In this document: piece after piece, positions 48,166-55,567 of the stretch
How the letters are laid out: every line of letters starts with the position of its first letter
How positions within the stretch are numbered: position 1 is the stretch's first letter
From: Geothrix sp.
Lineage (GTDB): Bacteria; Acidobacteriota; Holophagae; Holophagales; Holophagaceae
NCBI GenBank assembly: GCA_030681515.1
Contig: JAUXSE010000011.1
Span: 62,001-126,000 of the forward strand
Direction of reading: 5' to 3'
Length of the DNA: 64,000 nt
Translations under genes and position numbers: made by a program
Notes under the pieces: model-generated
The model's database searches: none
What the model was told of the DNA's origin: nothing
Seen by the model: only the letters and a program-made list of their open reading frames with translations

Positions 48166-48236
48166 GCCCAGTCCCGGCTTCGCCGCGACTGGGCGCGGGG
48201 GTCCGGGGGTGTGCGCGAAGCGCGAAACCCCCGGAC
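48166..48236. terminator. Tandem hairpins after the PEGA kinase
   Basis: GCCCAGTC pairs with GACTGGGC (48166-48194) and GTCCGGGGGT pairs with ACCCCCGGAC (48201-48236), the latter enclosing a CGCGAAGCGCG core. Neither ends in a T run, so termination is possible but not certain; REP-like function is an alternative. Confidence 0.5.
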
Positions 48237-48240
48237 AGCC

Positions 48241-48261
48241 TTGGTTGGGGAGGAAGGATTC
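48241..48261. repeat. Exact 21-bp copy of the tRNA-Gln 3' end
   Basis: The 21 bases from 48241 equal those at 48432-48452, which span the CCA end, acceptor strand and part of the T arm of the tRNA-Gln gene. No other tRNA part accompanies the copy. Between the copies (about 170 bp) are only hairpins, including GGCAGTCC/GGACTGCC at 48328-48346. This looks like a remnant attachment site. Confidence 0.6.
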
Positions 48262-48407
48262 CCTCCGCGTCACGCTGCGCATGACGCTCCGGCCGCACGA
48301 ATCGCTGGCACGGCGCTGATCCGTTCCGGCAGTCCCCCGGACTGCCTCCACGGGCGCCTACCTGCCAGCGCTTCTGTGATTTCGAATCCTTCAAGCGCTC
48401 CCCAATC

Positions 48408-48433
48408 AAACGGCCGCCTGGCGGCGGCCGTTT
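48408..48433 (-). terminator. Terminator hairpin just after tRNA-Gln
   Basis: AAACGGCCGCC pairs with GGCGGCCGTTT around a four-base loop (48408-48418 with 48423-48433). On the minus strand it starts at the last base of the encoded CCA, immediately after the tRNA. Confidence 0.65.
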
Positions 48434-48507
48434 GGTTGGGGAGGAAGGATTCGAACCCTCGGTACGCAGGATCAAAACCTGCTGCCTTACCACTTGGCTA
48501 CTCCCCA
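48433..48507 (-). tRNA. tRNA-Gln (anticodon TTG)
   Basis: A 75-nt gene including an encoded CCA. The 7-bp acceptor stem pairs TGGGGAG with CTCCCCA after a one-base-shifted end as in other tRNA-Gln; the anticodon stem GCAGG/CCTGC encloses TTTTGAT, giving anticodon TTG. The T arm reads GAGGGTTCGAATCCTTC with one mismatch. The sequence closely resembles E. coli tRNA-Gln. A candidate promoter sits just upstream, and a terminator-type hairpin follows. Confidence 0.95.
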
Positions 48508-48519
48508 GGCGGAAAGGCA

Positions 48520-48548
48520 AGCATAGCGCGGGTCCGCGTCCTGCCCAA
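48520..48548 (-). promoter_or_regulatory. Candidate promoter for tRNA-Gln
   Basis: On the minus strand TTGGGC (48543-48548) and TATGCT (48520-48525) are spaced by 17 bp, and the -10 ends 12 bp before the mature tRNA 5' end. Match quality is moderate (3 and 4 of 6). Confidence 0.45.
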
Positions 48549-48564
48549 GCCAGAGGTTCGCCCC

Positions 48565-48924
48565 TCAGGGATTGGCCTTGGGGGTGAACCCGAATTCCTC
48601 GACGCCCAGCAGGTCGGGGCGCACCTGGACGGCTTCGCCGCGCTCGATGCGGCTGAGGGCGCGGTGGCCGGTGGCGGTCTCGTAGGCCAGCAGCACCTTT
48701 TCCTCGATCAGCTCGCGGAGGGTGTTGTTCAGGGGGTAGGCGATGTCCTTGAAGCTGCCGTCGCGCTTGCGGCGACTGGGCATGGCCACGAAGTAGCCGT
48801 CCTCGCCCTCCACCACGCGGAGGTCGCCCACCAGGAAACAGTCCTCGATGACCAGGGCGGCGAAGGCCTTGAGCTTGTCATCGCCCTCGACTTTGGTGAT
48901 GCGGATATCGGTGATGTTGAGCAT
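48565..48924 (-). CDS. spoVG: SpoVG-family septation/RNA-binding protein
   Basis: A 119-residue SpoVG homologue: MLNITDIRITKVEGDDKLKAFAAL, LVGDLRVVEGEDGYFVAMPSRR and FKDIAYPLNNTLRELIEEKV. SpoVG binds DNA and RNA and affects division, virulence or stationary-phase genes; it also occurs in non-sporulating bacteria. The C-terminal 30 residues are specific to this protein. An upstream TTG would add four residues, but ATG 48924 fits the family. It is next to tRNA-Gln and a 9-nt repeat island. Confidence 0.88.
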   Translation of the reverse strand: MLNITDIRITKVEGDDKLKAFAALVIEDCFLVGDLRVVEGEDGYFVAMPSRRKRDGSFKDIAYPLNNTLRELIEEKVLLAYETATGHRALSRIERGEAVQVRPDLLGVEEFGFTPKANP

Positions 48925-48997
48925 GTCAGTCCCCAATCTTCAGCTTCCAGGTTAACCGGTAATCTCCGGGCTTCGGCGGTCACTGGGGTTTCAAGGC

Positions 48998-49087
48998 CTC
49001 CACGAAGGACACGAAGTCAAAGACAAGAACACGAAGCCATTTCGTGCTCTTCATGCGCCTGAGGGCGCCTTCGTGTCCTTCGTGGAG
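48998..49087. repeat. Inverted-repeat island, CCACGAAGG type (9-nt period)
   Basis: CTCCACGAAGGACACGAAG at 48998-49016 is exactly repeated in inverse at 49069-49087, a perfect 19-bp arm pair. A CACGAA/TTCGTG hairpin lies between. The right arm continues with CTTT and CATC bases, as does the arm at 815-842, so both belong to one family. The gap between spoVG and pgeF contains nothing else recognised. Confidence 0.8.
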
Positions 49088-49120
49088 GTCTTTTTCATCT
49101 GGGATGAGCCGTCGCGCGGG

Positions 49121-49786
49121 TCAACCGATCTCGATCCAGCCCCACTGGCGGCCGGTGGTTTCCCCGCGGCGGTAGGAGTAGAGCAGGTCGGGGCGGCAGA
49201 CGGTGCAGAGGGCCACGCTGCCGTCCCGGGCGGGATCCATGCCCAGGTCCAGGGCCTGGGCCCGCAGGAAGCCGTGCAGGTCCAGGTGCGGCCTGCCGGC
49301 GGAGCCTTCGCTGCGCAGGCCCTCGTGCCAGGCGGGATCCTGGCGGGCGGCCGCGATGACCTCCTCGCCCACCTCGAAGTGGCAGGCCAGGATGGCGGGA
49401 CCGAAGGCCCAGGTGAGCCGCTTCGGATCGCCGCCCAGGGCGCGGTAGCGGGCCACGCCGCGGCGCAGGATGCCGCCGCCGGTCCCGGGATCACCAAATC
49501 CCGTGGCTCCGCGCCAGCCCGCGTGCAGGGCCGCGGCCCAGGGGCGGTGGCCCGGCAGCAGGCCGGCCAGCAGCACGGGCACGCAGTCCGCCACGCGCAC
49601 GCCGATGCGGATGCCGGGGGTGGTGGTCCACAGCCCGTCCCCTTCGACCACCGCATCCGCGGCCTCCACCACGCCGCAGCGGTGCACCTGGTTCAGCCGC
49701 CGGGCCGGAAGGGCTTCCGGAGGATCCAGGCGCGTGGAAAAACCCCAACGCAGCGGGAAGGGGGCTGGCGTGTCCGGGATCAGCAC
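49121..49786 (-). CDS. pgeF: Polyphenol oxidase / purine nucleoside phosphorylase PgeF family
   Basis: A 221-residue member of the DUF152/laccase-domain family (COG1496, YfiH/PgeF). Conserved metal or active residues lie in LNQVHRCGVVEA, VADCVPVLLAG and LHAGWRGA, with a late CTVCRPD. Family members have been reported as copper oxidases, adenosine-cleaving enzymes and a muropeptide-editing factor, so the role is uncertain. The start is GTG 49786, six bases after the dacA stop; the open frame continues within dacA. Being next to the D,D-carboxypeptidase fits a peptidoglycan link. Confidence 0.85.
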   Translation of the reverse strand: MLIPDTPAPFPLRWGFSTRLDPPEALPARRLNQVHRCGVVEAADAVVEGDGLWTTTPGIRIGVRVADCVPVLLAGLLPGHRPWAAALHAGWRGATGFGDPGTGGGILRRGVARYRALGGDPKRLTWAFGPAILACHFEVGEEVIAAARQDPAWHEGLRSEGSAGRPHLDLHGFLRAQALDLGMDPARDGSVALCTVCRPDLLYSYRRGETTGRQWGWIEIG

Positions 49787-49793
49787 CGGAGGA

Positions 49794-50633
49794 TCAGCCC
49801 TTCGATCCGAGCCGGGCTTCCATCCACTGTTTGATGCGGTTGGCGTCGCCCAGGCGGGTGTACTTGCCCCAGGAATCCAGCAGGATGACCAGTACGGGCC
49901 GGTTCGCCAGCATGGCCTGCATGACGAGGCAGCGGCCGGCCTCCTCGATGTAGCCGGTCTTGGAAAGGCCGATGCTCCAGCGCGGGTTGCGCACCAATGC
50001 GTTGGTGTTGGGAAACTGGATGCTGCGGCGCCCGGCCTGGAGGCTGGTTTTGGGGCGGGTGCTGAAATCGCGGATCTCGGGATAGCGATAGGCGGCCTCG
50101 AGGATGCGGGCCAGGTCCCAGGCCGTGGCCACGTTGCCGCTGGAGAGGCCCGAAGGATCCTCGAAGCGGGCGCCGCTAAGGCCGAGTTCCTTCGCCTTGG
50201 CATTCATGGCCTGGACGAAGGCGGAGAGGCCGCCCGGAAACGTGCGTCCCAGGGCGTGGGCGGCGCGGTTCTCCGAGGCCAGCAGGGCCAGCAGGAGGGC
50301 CTGCTCCCGGGGCAGGCGGGTGCCCACGGGGAGGCGGGACCGGCTGTGGCGCAGCAGATCCTTGTCATCGGTGGTGATGGTGAGGATCTCCAGGGGGTCC
50401 AGGTGGGCGTCCAGAAGCACCATGGCCGTCATGAGTTTGGTGAGCGAGGCGATGGGCACCAGGGCCCCAGCCTGCTTCTCCAGCAGCGCCAGGCCTGTGC
50501 TCTGGTCCAGGACCAGGACCGAAGCCGATTTCAGGGACAGCCTGGCGGGGAAATGGGGGGTGCCGGCACTCAGGACCGTGAACCCCGCGGCCAGTGCGAT
50601 GGCCAACCATCGTGTGCCCCTGCTGAACCCCAT
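49794..50633 (-). CDS. D-alanyl-D-alanine carboxypeptidase/endopeptidase (S11)
   Basis: A 279-residue penicillin-binding protein that trims peptidoglycan stem peptides. An N-terminal signal or anchor (WLAIALAAGFTVLSAG) precedes the S11 domain with S63-x-x-K66 (ASLTK), S120-E-N (SEN) and K225-T-G (SKTGYIEEAGRC). The short length and the lack of a C-terminal beta domain or amphipathic anchor make it closer to PbpG than DacA. pgeF begins within 8 bp. Confidence 0.9.
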   Translation of the reverse strand: MGFSRGTRWLAIALAAGFTVLSAGTPHFPARLSLKSASVLVLDQSTGLALLEKQAGALVPIASLTKLMTAMVLLDAHLDPLEILTITTDDKDLLRHSRSRLPVGTRLPREQALLLALLASENRAAHALGRTFPGGLSAFVQAMNAKAKELGLSGARFEDPSGLSSGNVATAWDLARILEAAYRYPEIRDFSTRPKTSLQAGRRSIQFPNTNALVRNPRWSIGLSKTGYIEEAGRCLVMQAMLANRPVLVILLDSWGKYTRLGDANRIKQWMEARLGSKG

Positions 50634-50707
50634 GGATGCTCCTGAAGATTCCGACTGTCGTCACTTCTTACCAGTCTATCGGATCCGCAGGTCTCCTGCA
50701 CAAGGAC

Positions 50708-51616
50708 TCAAGGCCACAACAGGATCAGGAGGCTGAGATCGGTGATGGCCCAGGCGCCCAGGCCCCGGTACATGCCCGCTTCGTGCTGGCGGTCCGTCCA
50801 GGTCCGCCAGCCCCGCAGCCAGGGCAGAAGGACCACCGACCAGGCCAGCAGGGAGGGGACGAGCGGCAGCGGCGAGCGTCCCATGGCCAGCACGCCGGCC
50901 ATGAGGCATCCGTGGGCGACCAGGGCCGCCAGCAGGGCCAGGGCAAGGCTTCGGCCCACGCCCACCTGGATCACCAGGGTGCGGTCGCCCCGCCGGCTGT
51001 CCTCGGCCACCTGGTAGATCTGGGTCATGGGGTAGAGGGCCGCGAAGAGGAAGGCGAACCCGGCCGAAGCCAGCAGGATGGCGCCGCTGAAGGGCCGTCC
51101 CGTCAGGGCCCAGCCTGCCAGGGGCGTGAGCAGGCCGAATCCCACGCAGTTGATGAGCAGATCCCATCCGGCCCGGGCCTTGAGGCGGGCCGGGGGCACG
51201 GAATACAGCACGCTCATGACGATGCAGGCCAGGTTGATGAGGGCGAAGGGCAGGGGCAGCAGGAATCCCAGGACCGCCGAAGCCCCGAGCAACGTGGAAG
51301 AGAAGGCGAGCAGGTGCTCCGGCGGTTTGGGGGGCGCCTTCAGGTACCCGATATCGCCCTCGTCCCTGTCGAAGGCGCTGTTGATGGCGAGCGTCCCGCC
51401 GTTCATCAGGGCCACGAAGACCAGCCATCCCAGGAGGGTGGGCCTTGCCGGGAGCCCCCATCCAAGGGCCAGCAGGGTGCCCAGGAGGAAATGGGCCGTC
51501 ATGATGGGCCATTCCAGGGGCCGGAGGTGGAGGAGGTAGGGCAGCAGTGTCCGGCCGAACAGGCGCTCGAACAGGCCGCGGAGGAGGAAGGGGCGGGGGG
51601 GCGCGATATCACCCAT
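50708..51616 (-). CDS. UbiA-family prenyltransferase
   Basis: A 302-residue membrane prenyltransferase with seven to nine hydrophobic segments. The first Asp-rich motif is INSAFDRDEGDIGYLKAP and the second is FAALYPMTQIYQVAEDSRRGDRTL, together holding the Mg-prenyl diphosphate. The family makes quinones, haem O, chlorophyll or archaeal lipids; this one cannot be assigned. It follows the DUF116 gene by only two bases on the same strand and is near the Mla lipid-transport genes. Confidence 0.85.
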   Translation of the reverse strand: MGDIAPPRPFLLRGLFERLFGRTLLPYLLHLRPLEWPIMTAHFLLGTLLALGWGLPARPTLLGWLVFVALMNGGTLAINSAFDRDEGDIGYLKAPPKPPEHLLAFSSTLLGASAVLGFLLPLPFALINLACIVMSVLYSVPPARLKARAGWDLLINCVGFGLLTPLAGWALTGRPFSGAILLASAGFAFLFAALYPMTQIYQVAEDSRRGDRTLVIQVGVGRSLALALLAALVAHGCLMAGVLAMGRSPLPLVPSLLAWSVVLLPWLRGWRTWTDRQHEAGMYRGLGAWAITDLSLLILLWP

Positions 51617-51618
51617 GC

Positions 51619-52401
51619 TCAGGCCTCGCGGACCAGGGGCTGGATATTCGAGGCCCGCGGAAGGGGCTGGACCAGAGTCTCCATGGCCGCGAACAGGTGG
51701 GGCACGCTGAAATCCGTGTCCACGCACATGCCGTGGGCCAGCGATAGCGGGATCACGTACGAGGGGATCTCCGGCAGCCGGGTGAGGCCCTTGAGCAGGC
51801 GGTCCGTGCAGCTGACGGCGACGATGATATCGGGCCGGTACTCCCGGGCCTCGCGGTAGGCCTTGTGGCTGCGGTTGGAGATGCGGCCTTCCCAGCGGTT
51901 CAGCAGAGCGGCGTTCATGTAGTCGCCGACCGGGCAGAGGCCGCAGTCGTAGCAGGCCTGGAGATCGTCGAGGATGCCGGCCTTGCAGCGTGACATCTGG
52001 ATGCAGTGGGGCAGCAGGATGAGGGCCCGCTTGGCGCGGCGGCCGCCGAAGACCTCGCGCACCCGCTGGTTGTTGTGGCCGCAGAAGGAAAGGATCCAGT
52101 CGTCTTCGTGGCCAAGCCAGCGTGCCAGGGGCCGGAGGGCGTTGGCCCAGAGGCTGTCCTGGCGCAGGATCGCGGTGCGGTTGCGGAGGAAGGCTCCGCC
52201 CCGGAGGAAGCTGGGCCAGGCCGCCGCGAGCGCGCCAACGCCCGCCAGCATCCACCAGCCGCGGCCTGCGGCGTGGAGGGCCGCGCCGGCGAAGGCGATG
52301 GCCGCCGCGGCCAGGGGCACGCCCCGGCGCACCCAGAGGAACAACGCGCCCCGCTCGTCCGGCAGGGGGCCGGGGGCGGGCAGGGCGCGGGGTTCCTTCA
52401 C
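51619..52401 (-). CDS. DUF116-family protein
   Basis: A 260-residue protein with two N-terminal hydrophobic stretches (GVPLAAAAIAFAGAALHAAG and WWMLAGVGALAAAW) and a cytosolic DUF116 domain: LILLPHCIQMSRCKAG, CYDCGLCPVGDY and IIVAVSCTDRLLKGL, with cysteines that may hold an iron-sulfur cluster or zinc. The domain has no settled function. The GTG start at 52401 overlaps the TGA of a short upstream frame (GTGA). It is tightly linked to the UbiA-like gene, suggesting a joint role in lipid or quinone metabolism. Confidence 0.82.
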   Translation of the reverse strand: MKEPRALPAPGPLPDERGALFLWVRRGVPLAAAAIAFAGAALHAAGRGWWMLAGVGALAAAWPSFLRGGAFLRNRTAILRQDSLWANALRPLARWLGHEDDWILSFCGHNNQRVREVFGGRRAKRALILLPHCIQMSRCKAGILDDLQACYDCGLCPVGDYMNAALLNRWEGRISNRSHKAYREAREYRPDIIVAVSCTDRLLKGLTRLPEIPSYVIPLSLAHGMCVDTDFSVPHLFAAMETLVQPLPRASNIQPLVREA

Positions 52402-52463
52402 TTCGCCGATCCAGCAAGGCCGATCATCTTCCTCTTCGCCTGCGGGGCAGTCGAAGACCGCAT
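52398..52463 (-). pseudogene. 21-codon frame resembling the mlaD 3' end (possible remnant)
   Basis: This short frame ends KRKMIGLAGSAK, echoing the end of MlaD (LKKMMGLAGAAK) encoded 35 bp upstream; about 29 of 39 bases match. It may be a leftover of a tandem mlaD duplication. It is also placed so that its stop overlaps the DUF116 start codon (GTGA), which could now serve translational coupling. Confidence 0.4.
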
Positions 52464-52498
52464 GGGTAGACGAGTGGGCAGGCTCAAGGCTGGTTGCG

Positions 52499-53965
52499 TC
52501 ACTTGGCGGCTCCGGCGAGACCCATCATCTTCTTAAGATCATCGTCCTTCCAGCGAAGGCCGCCACCGAAGAAGACCGTGCGGAGATCCTTGTTGCCGAT
52601 GTCCTGAACGCCGGCCTGGATGTAGGCGCCCTTCCAGAACTGGTAGCTGCTGGTGAAGCGGTACCGGGGATTCGGTTTGTCGTCGCGCTTGGTGAAGTCA
52701 TAGGCCAGGAAGCCGAACCGGAGCCGATCGTCCGCCAGCGTGCGCAGCTCGACGCCGCCGCCGCCCTTGCCCTCGACGATGCCGGCGGAGAAGACCACGG
52801 AGCCGAGGCGCTTGGCGAACTGGGCGGACACGGTGAAGGCCTTGTCCGTGGTGACGAAGGTATTCTTCTCCAGGACGGTGACGGGCAGGCCGGTGACCGG
52901 ATCGAGCTGGGTGACGGTACGGGTGCTTTCGTTGATCTTGCCATCGGGCGTGGAGCCGAAGCCCAGGGCGTACCAGTAGTCCGGCCGGGGCGCGATCTCC
53001 AGGTCGAGGCCCACGCGGCTGTCTTTGCGCTCGTTCCACTGGGCCGCGTTCATGTCGAGGCGAAAATCCATCTTGTTGAAGCCGCCAAGCATGCCGTTCA
53101 GGTTGTCCACGGCCTCGTTGATCTTCTTGATGGTCGTGTCGTCGTTCAGCAGCTTGCCGATGGTGCCCTCGCCGCTGTTGAGGCGGCTGGTGAGCACCTT
53201 CAAGTTGTCCGCCGTGCCCTGGAAGCTCTGGGTGAGCTTCCGGACATCGCCCACGATGCCCTTCAGTTCGGGGCGGTTCTCATCGAGGATGGCGTTCAGG
53301 TTCTTGCCCACGGTCTCGAACTCCTGGGCCAGCTTGGGCAGTTTGTCCCGCAGATCGGCGGAGATGGCCTCCACATTGGCCATGGTGGCGTTGATGGCGC
53401 CGTGGTTCTCCTGGGCCATGGAGCGGAACTCGGCGGTCAGCACGCGGATGTTGTCTACGATCTCGTCAATCTTCTGCCGGCCCTGTTCGCCGCCGATGGA
53501 TTCGTTCAGGGACTGGGTGATGCCCTTCACGTTCTTGCCGATGTCGGCCAGCGTCTCCATCAGGTTGTCCAGGCTGACGCCAGCCTTGCTGGGAATGGGC
53601 TGGCCCTCCGGGAAGGGACCCTTGGCGGAATGGCCCGGGTTGAGGTCAATGAATTTCTCGCCCAGGATGCCGATGGAGCCCAGGGATACGGTGGCATCCG
53701 CGTAGACCGGAACCTCCTTGTCCAGGCCCACCACCACCTTGGCCTTTCCGTTTTCGAGCGCGATGGTGCGCACATCGCCCACCTTCACGCCAGCGATGCG
53801 CACGGCGCTCTGCACGTTCAGGCCGGCCACCTGATCGAAATAGGTAAGGCGTTCGGACTGGTTCCGCTTGCCGCCGATCTCCAATTTTTCCGTGCGGAAG
53901 ATCAGCACTGCCAGCAGGGCGATGGCGCCCGTGAAGAAAAGGCCGACTTTGGTTTCGAGCTTCAT
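52499..53965 (-). CDS. mlaD: MlaD-family lipid-transport protein with long C-terminal region
   Basis: A 488-residue substrate-binding part of an Mla-type ABC transporter for phospholipids. An N-terminal helix (LFFTGAIALLAVLIF) anchors the MCE domain (about 35-115, GVKVGDVRTIALENGKAKV, ILGEKFIDLNPG). Then comes a long helical region (about 130-300) with many polar coiled-coil-like stretches, and a C-terminal 190-residue part with alternating aromatic strands (DYWYALGFGSTPD, YRFTSSYQFWKGAYIQAGV) that looks like membrane-facing beta strands. This is larger than E. coli MlaD (about 180 residues). Confidence 0.88.
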   Translation of the reverse strand: MKLETKVGLFFTGAIALLAVLIFRTEKLEIGGKRNQSERLTYFDQVAGLNVQSAVRIAGVKVGDVRTIALENGKAKVVVGLDKEVPVYADATVSLGSIGILGEKFIDLNPGHSAKGPFPEGQPIPSKAGVSLDNLMETLADIGKNVKGITQSLNESIGGEQGRQKIDEIVDNIRVLTAEFRSMAQENHGAINATMANVEAISADLRDKLPKLAQEFETVGKNLNAILDENRPELKGIVGDVRKLTQSFQGTADNLKVLTSRLNSGEGTIGKLLNDDTTIKKINEAVDNLNGMLGGFNKMDFRLDMNAAQWNERKDSRVGLDLEIAPRPDYWYALGFGSTPDGKINESTRTVTQLDPVTGLPVTVLEKNTFVTTDKAFTVSAQFAKRLGSVVFSAGIVEGKGGGGVELRTLADDRLRFGFLAYDFTKRDDKPNPRYRFTSSYQFWKGAYIQAGVQDIGNKDLRTVFFGGGLRWKDDDLKKMMGLAGAAK

Positions 53966-53986
53966 CGCGACCTCGTGTGGGTATTG

Positions 53987-54766
53987 TTAGGCACTCTTGC
54001 GCTTGGGCGGGGGCGGATCCTGAAGGAAGGGACCATCCGCGTCCCCCCGCAGGAACTGCTGGATGACGGGGTGCGGATTCACCTTGAATGCTTCCGGCGT
54101 TTCGCAGGCGATGCATTCGCCGCGGAAGAGCAGGGCGATGCGATCGGCGATCTCGAAGGCGGATTTCAGGTCGTGGGTGATGGTGATGCTGGTGATGCCC
54201 AGCTCGTGCTTGAGGTCGAGGATGATGCGTCCAATCACGTCCGTCATCACGGGATCCAGGCCCGTGGTGGGCTCGTCGAAGAGCAGGAGCTTGGGCTTGA
54301 GGGCGATGGCGCGGGCGAAGCCCACGCGGCGCTTCATGCCTCCCGACAGCTCGGCGGGCTTGAGTTTGTTGGTGTCCTTCAGGCCCACCATGGCAAGGCA
54401 TTCCTCCACCCGGGCCTGGATCTCGTTTTCTGTCATCTTCTCGTGTCGCCGAAGGCCAAAGGCCACGTTCTCGAAGACGGTCATGGAATCAAAGAGGGCC
54501 GCCATCTGGAAGCACATGCCGATGCTCTGGCGGACCTTGAACAGTTCCTCCCGCGACAGTCCGGCGATGATCTGACCCTCGACAGCCACATGACCCGAAT
54601 CCGGGGTGAGCAGGCCCATGATGTTGCGGAGCAGCACGGTCTTGCCGGAACCAGAACCACCGAGCACCACGAGGCTCTCCCCCTCCTGTACCTGGAGGTT
54701 CACCTTGGACAGCACGACCTTCGGCCCGAAGGCCTTGGAAAGGTTGACGACGTCAATCACGGCCAT
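53987..54766 (-). CDS. mlaF: Mla-type ABC transporter ATP-binding protein
   Basis: A 259-residue ATPase: Walker A LGGSGSGKTVLLRN, Q-loop CFQMAALFDSMTV, signature LSGGMKRRVGFARA, Walker B LLLFDEPTTGLDP and the His switch ITHDLKSAF. The long N-terminal helix and the GMKRR signature match MlaF. It drives phospholipid transport between the inner membrane and MlaD. It starts 4 bp after mlaE and is followed by mlaD, the standard order. Confidence 0.93.
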   Translation of the reverse strand: MAVIDVVNLSKAFGPKVVLSKVNLQVQEGESLVVLGGSGSGKTVLLRNIMGLLTPDSGHVAVEGQIIAGLSREELFKVRQSIGMCFQMAALFDSMTVFENVAFGLRRHEKMTENEIQARVEECLAMVGLKDTNKLKPAELSGGMKRRVGFARAIALKPKLLLFDEPTTGLDPVMTDVIGRIILDLKHELGITSITITHDLKSAFEIADRIALLFRGECIACETPEAFKVNPHPVIQQFLRGDADGPFLQDPPPPKRKSA

Positions 54767-54770
54767 GTCG

Positions 54771-55547
54771 TCATACCAGCAGCAGTTTCGTGAGGAAGAA
54801 GTCTGAAATGAGGATCCACAACGAGCTGGTCACCACGCTGCTGGTGGGGGCATGGCCCACGCCCTCGGCCCCGCCCTGGGTGCGGTAGCCCTTCCAGCAT
54901 CCGACCAGAGCGATGATCATCCCGAAGACGAGGGCCTTGTAGAGGGCGATGCGAAGGTCGCGGAAGGCCAGCAGCTTGTAGAACTCGTTGCCGTAGACGT
55001 AGGCGCTTTGGCCCTCCACGCCCACCAGGATCAGGTAGCCGCCCCAGTAGCCGATATACACGGACACCACTGTCAGCAGGGGAACCATCAACATGGAGGC
55101 GAGCAGGCGGGGCACGAAGAGGTAGTGGATCGGATCCGTGGCCAGGCATTCGAGGGCGTCAATCTGCTCCGTGACCTGCATGGTGCCAAGTTCGGCGGCC
55201 ATGGCGGATCCGATGCGGCCGGCGAGCATGAGGCCGGTGATCACCGGGGCAAGCTCCCGCATCACGGCCAGTCCTTCCACCTGGGAGGCCAACCCTTCCG
55301 CCTGGAATTGCCGGAATCCGAAGGCCAGCTGCACGGCGAACACCATGCTCACGGCAAGGCTCGTGAGCACCACCACGGGGATCGAGTTCACGCCCACGGA
55401 CTGGAACTGGTTCAGGAGGCTCTTGCCGTCAAAGGGCCGCTTGAATACCGCGGCAAAGGTACGACCCGCGAGGACGGCGAAATCGCCGAAGGTATCGGCG
55501 GCCCTCAACACACCCGTGCCGGCCTTGTCGAAGAAAGTCAGGACCAT
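54771..55547 (-). CDS. mlaE: Mla-type ABC transporter permease
   Basis: A 258-residue permease with five or six membrane segments. Conserved are the elbow region FQSVGVNSIPVVVLTSLAVSMVFAVQ, ELAPVITGLMLAGRIGSAMAAELGTM (EQ-loop type coupling helix) and TEQIDALECLATDPIHYLFVPR. It forms the membrane channel with MlaF. glmU lies 20 bp upstream, so the Mla genes may share its transcript. Confidence 0.93.
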   Translation of the reverse strand: MVLTFFDKAGTGVLRAADTFGDFAVLAGRTFAAVFKRPFDGKSLLNQFQSVGVNSIPVVVLTSLAVSMVFAVQLAFGFRQFQAEGLASQVEGLAVMRELAPVITGLMLAGRIGSAMAAELGTMQVTEQIDALECLATDPIHYLFVPRLLASMLMVPLLTVVSVYIGYWGGYLILVGVEGQSAYVYGNEFYKLLAFRDLRIALYKALVFGMIIALVGCWKGYRTQGGAEGVGHAPTSSVVTSSLWILISDFFLTKLLLV

Positions 55548-55567
55548 GGGGCTCCGGGAGGAAACAT

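Noticed and set aside
51974-54793. 939-residue plus frame opposite mlaD/mlaF
   Set aside because: Antisense shadow of Mla genes.
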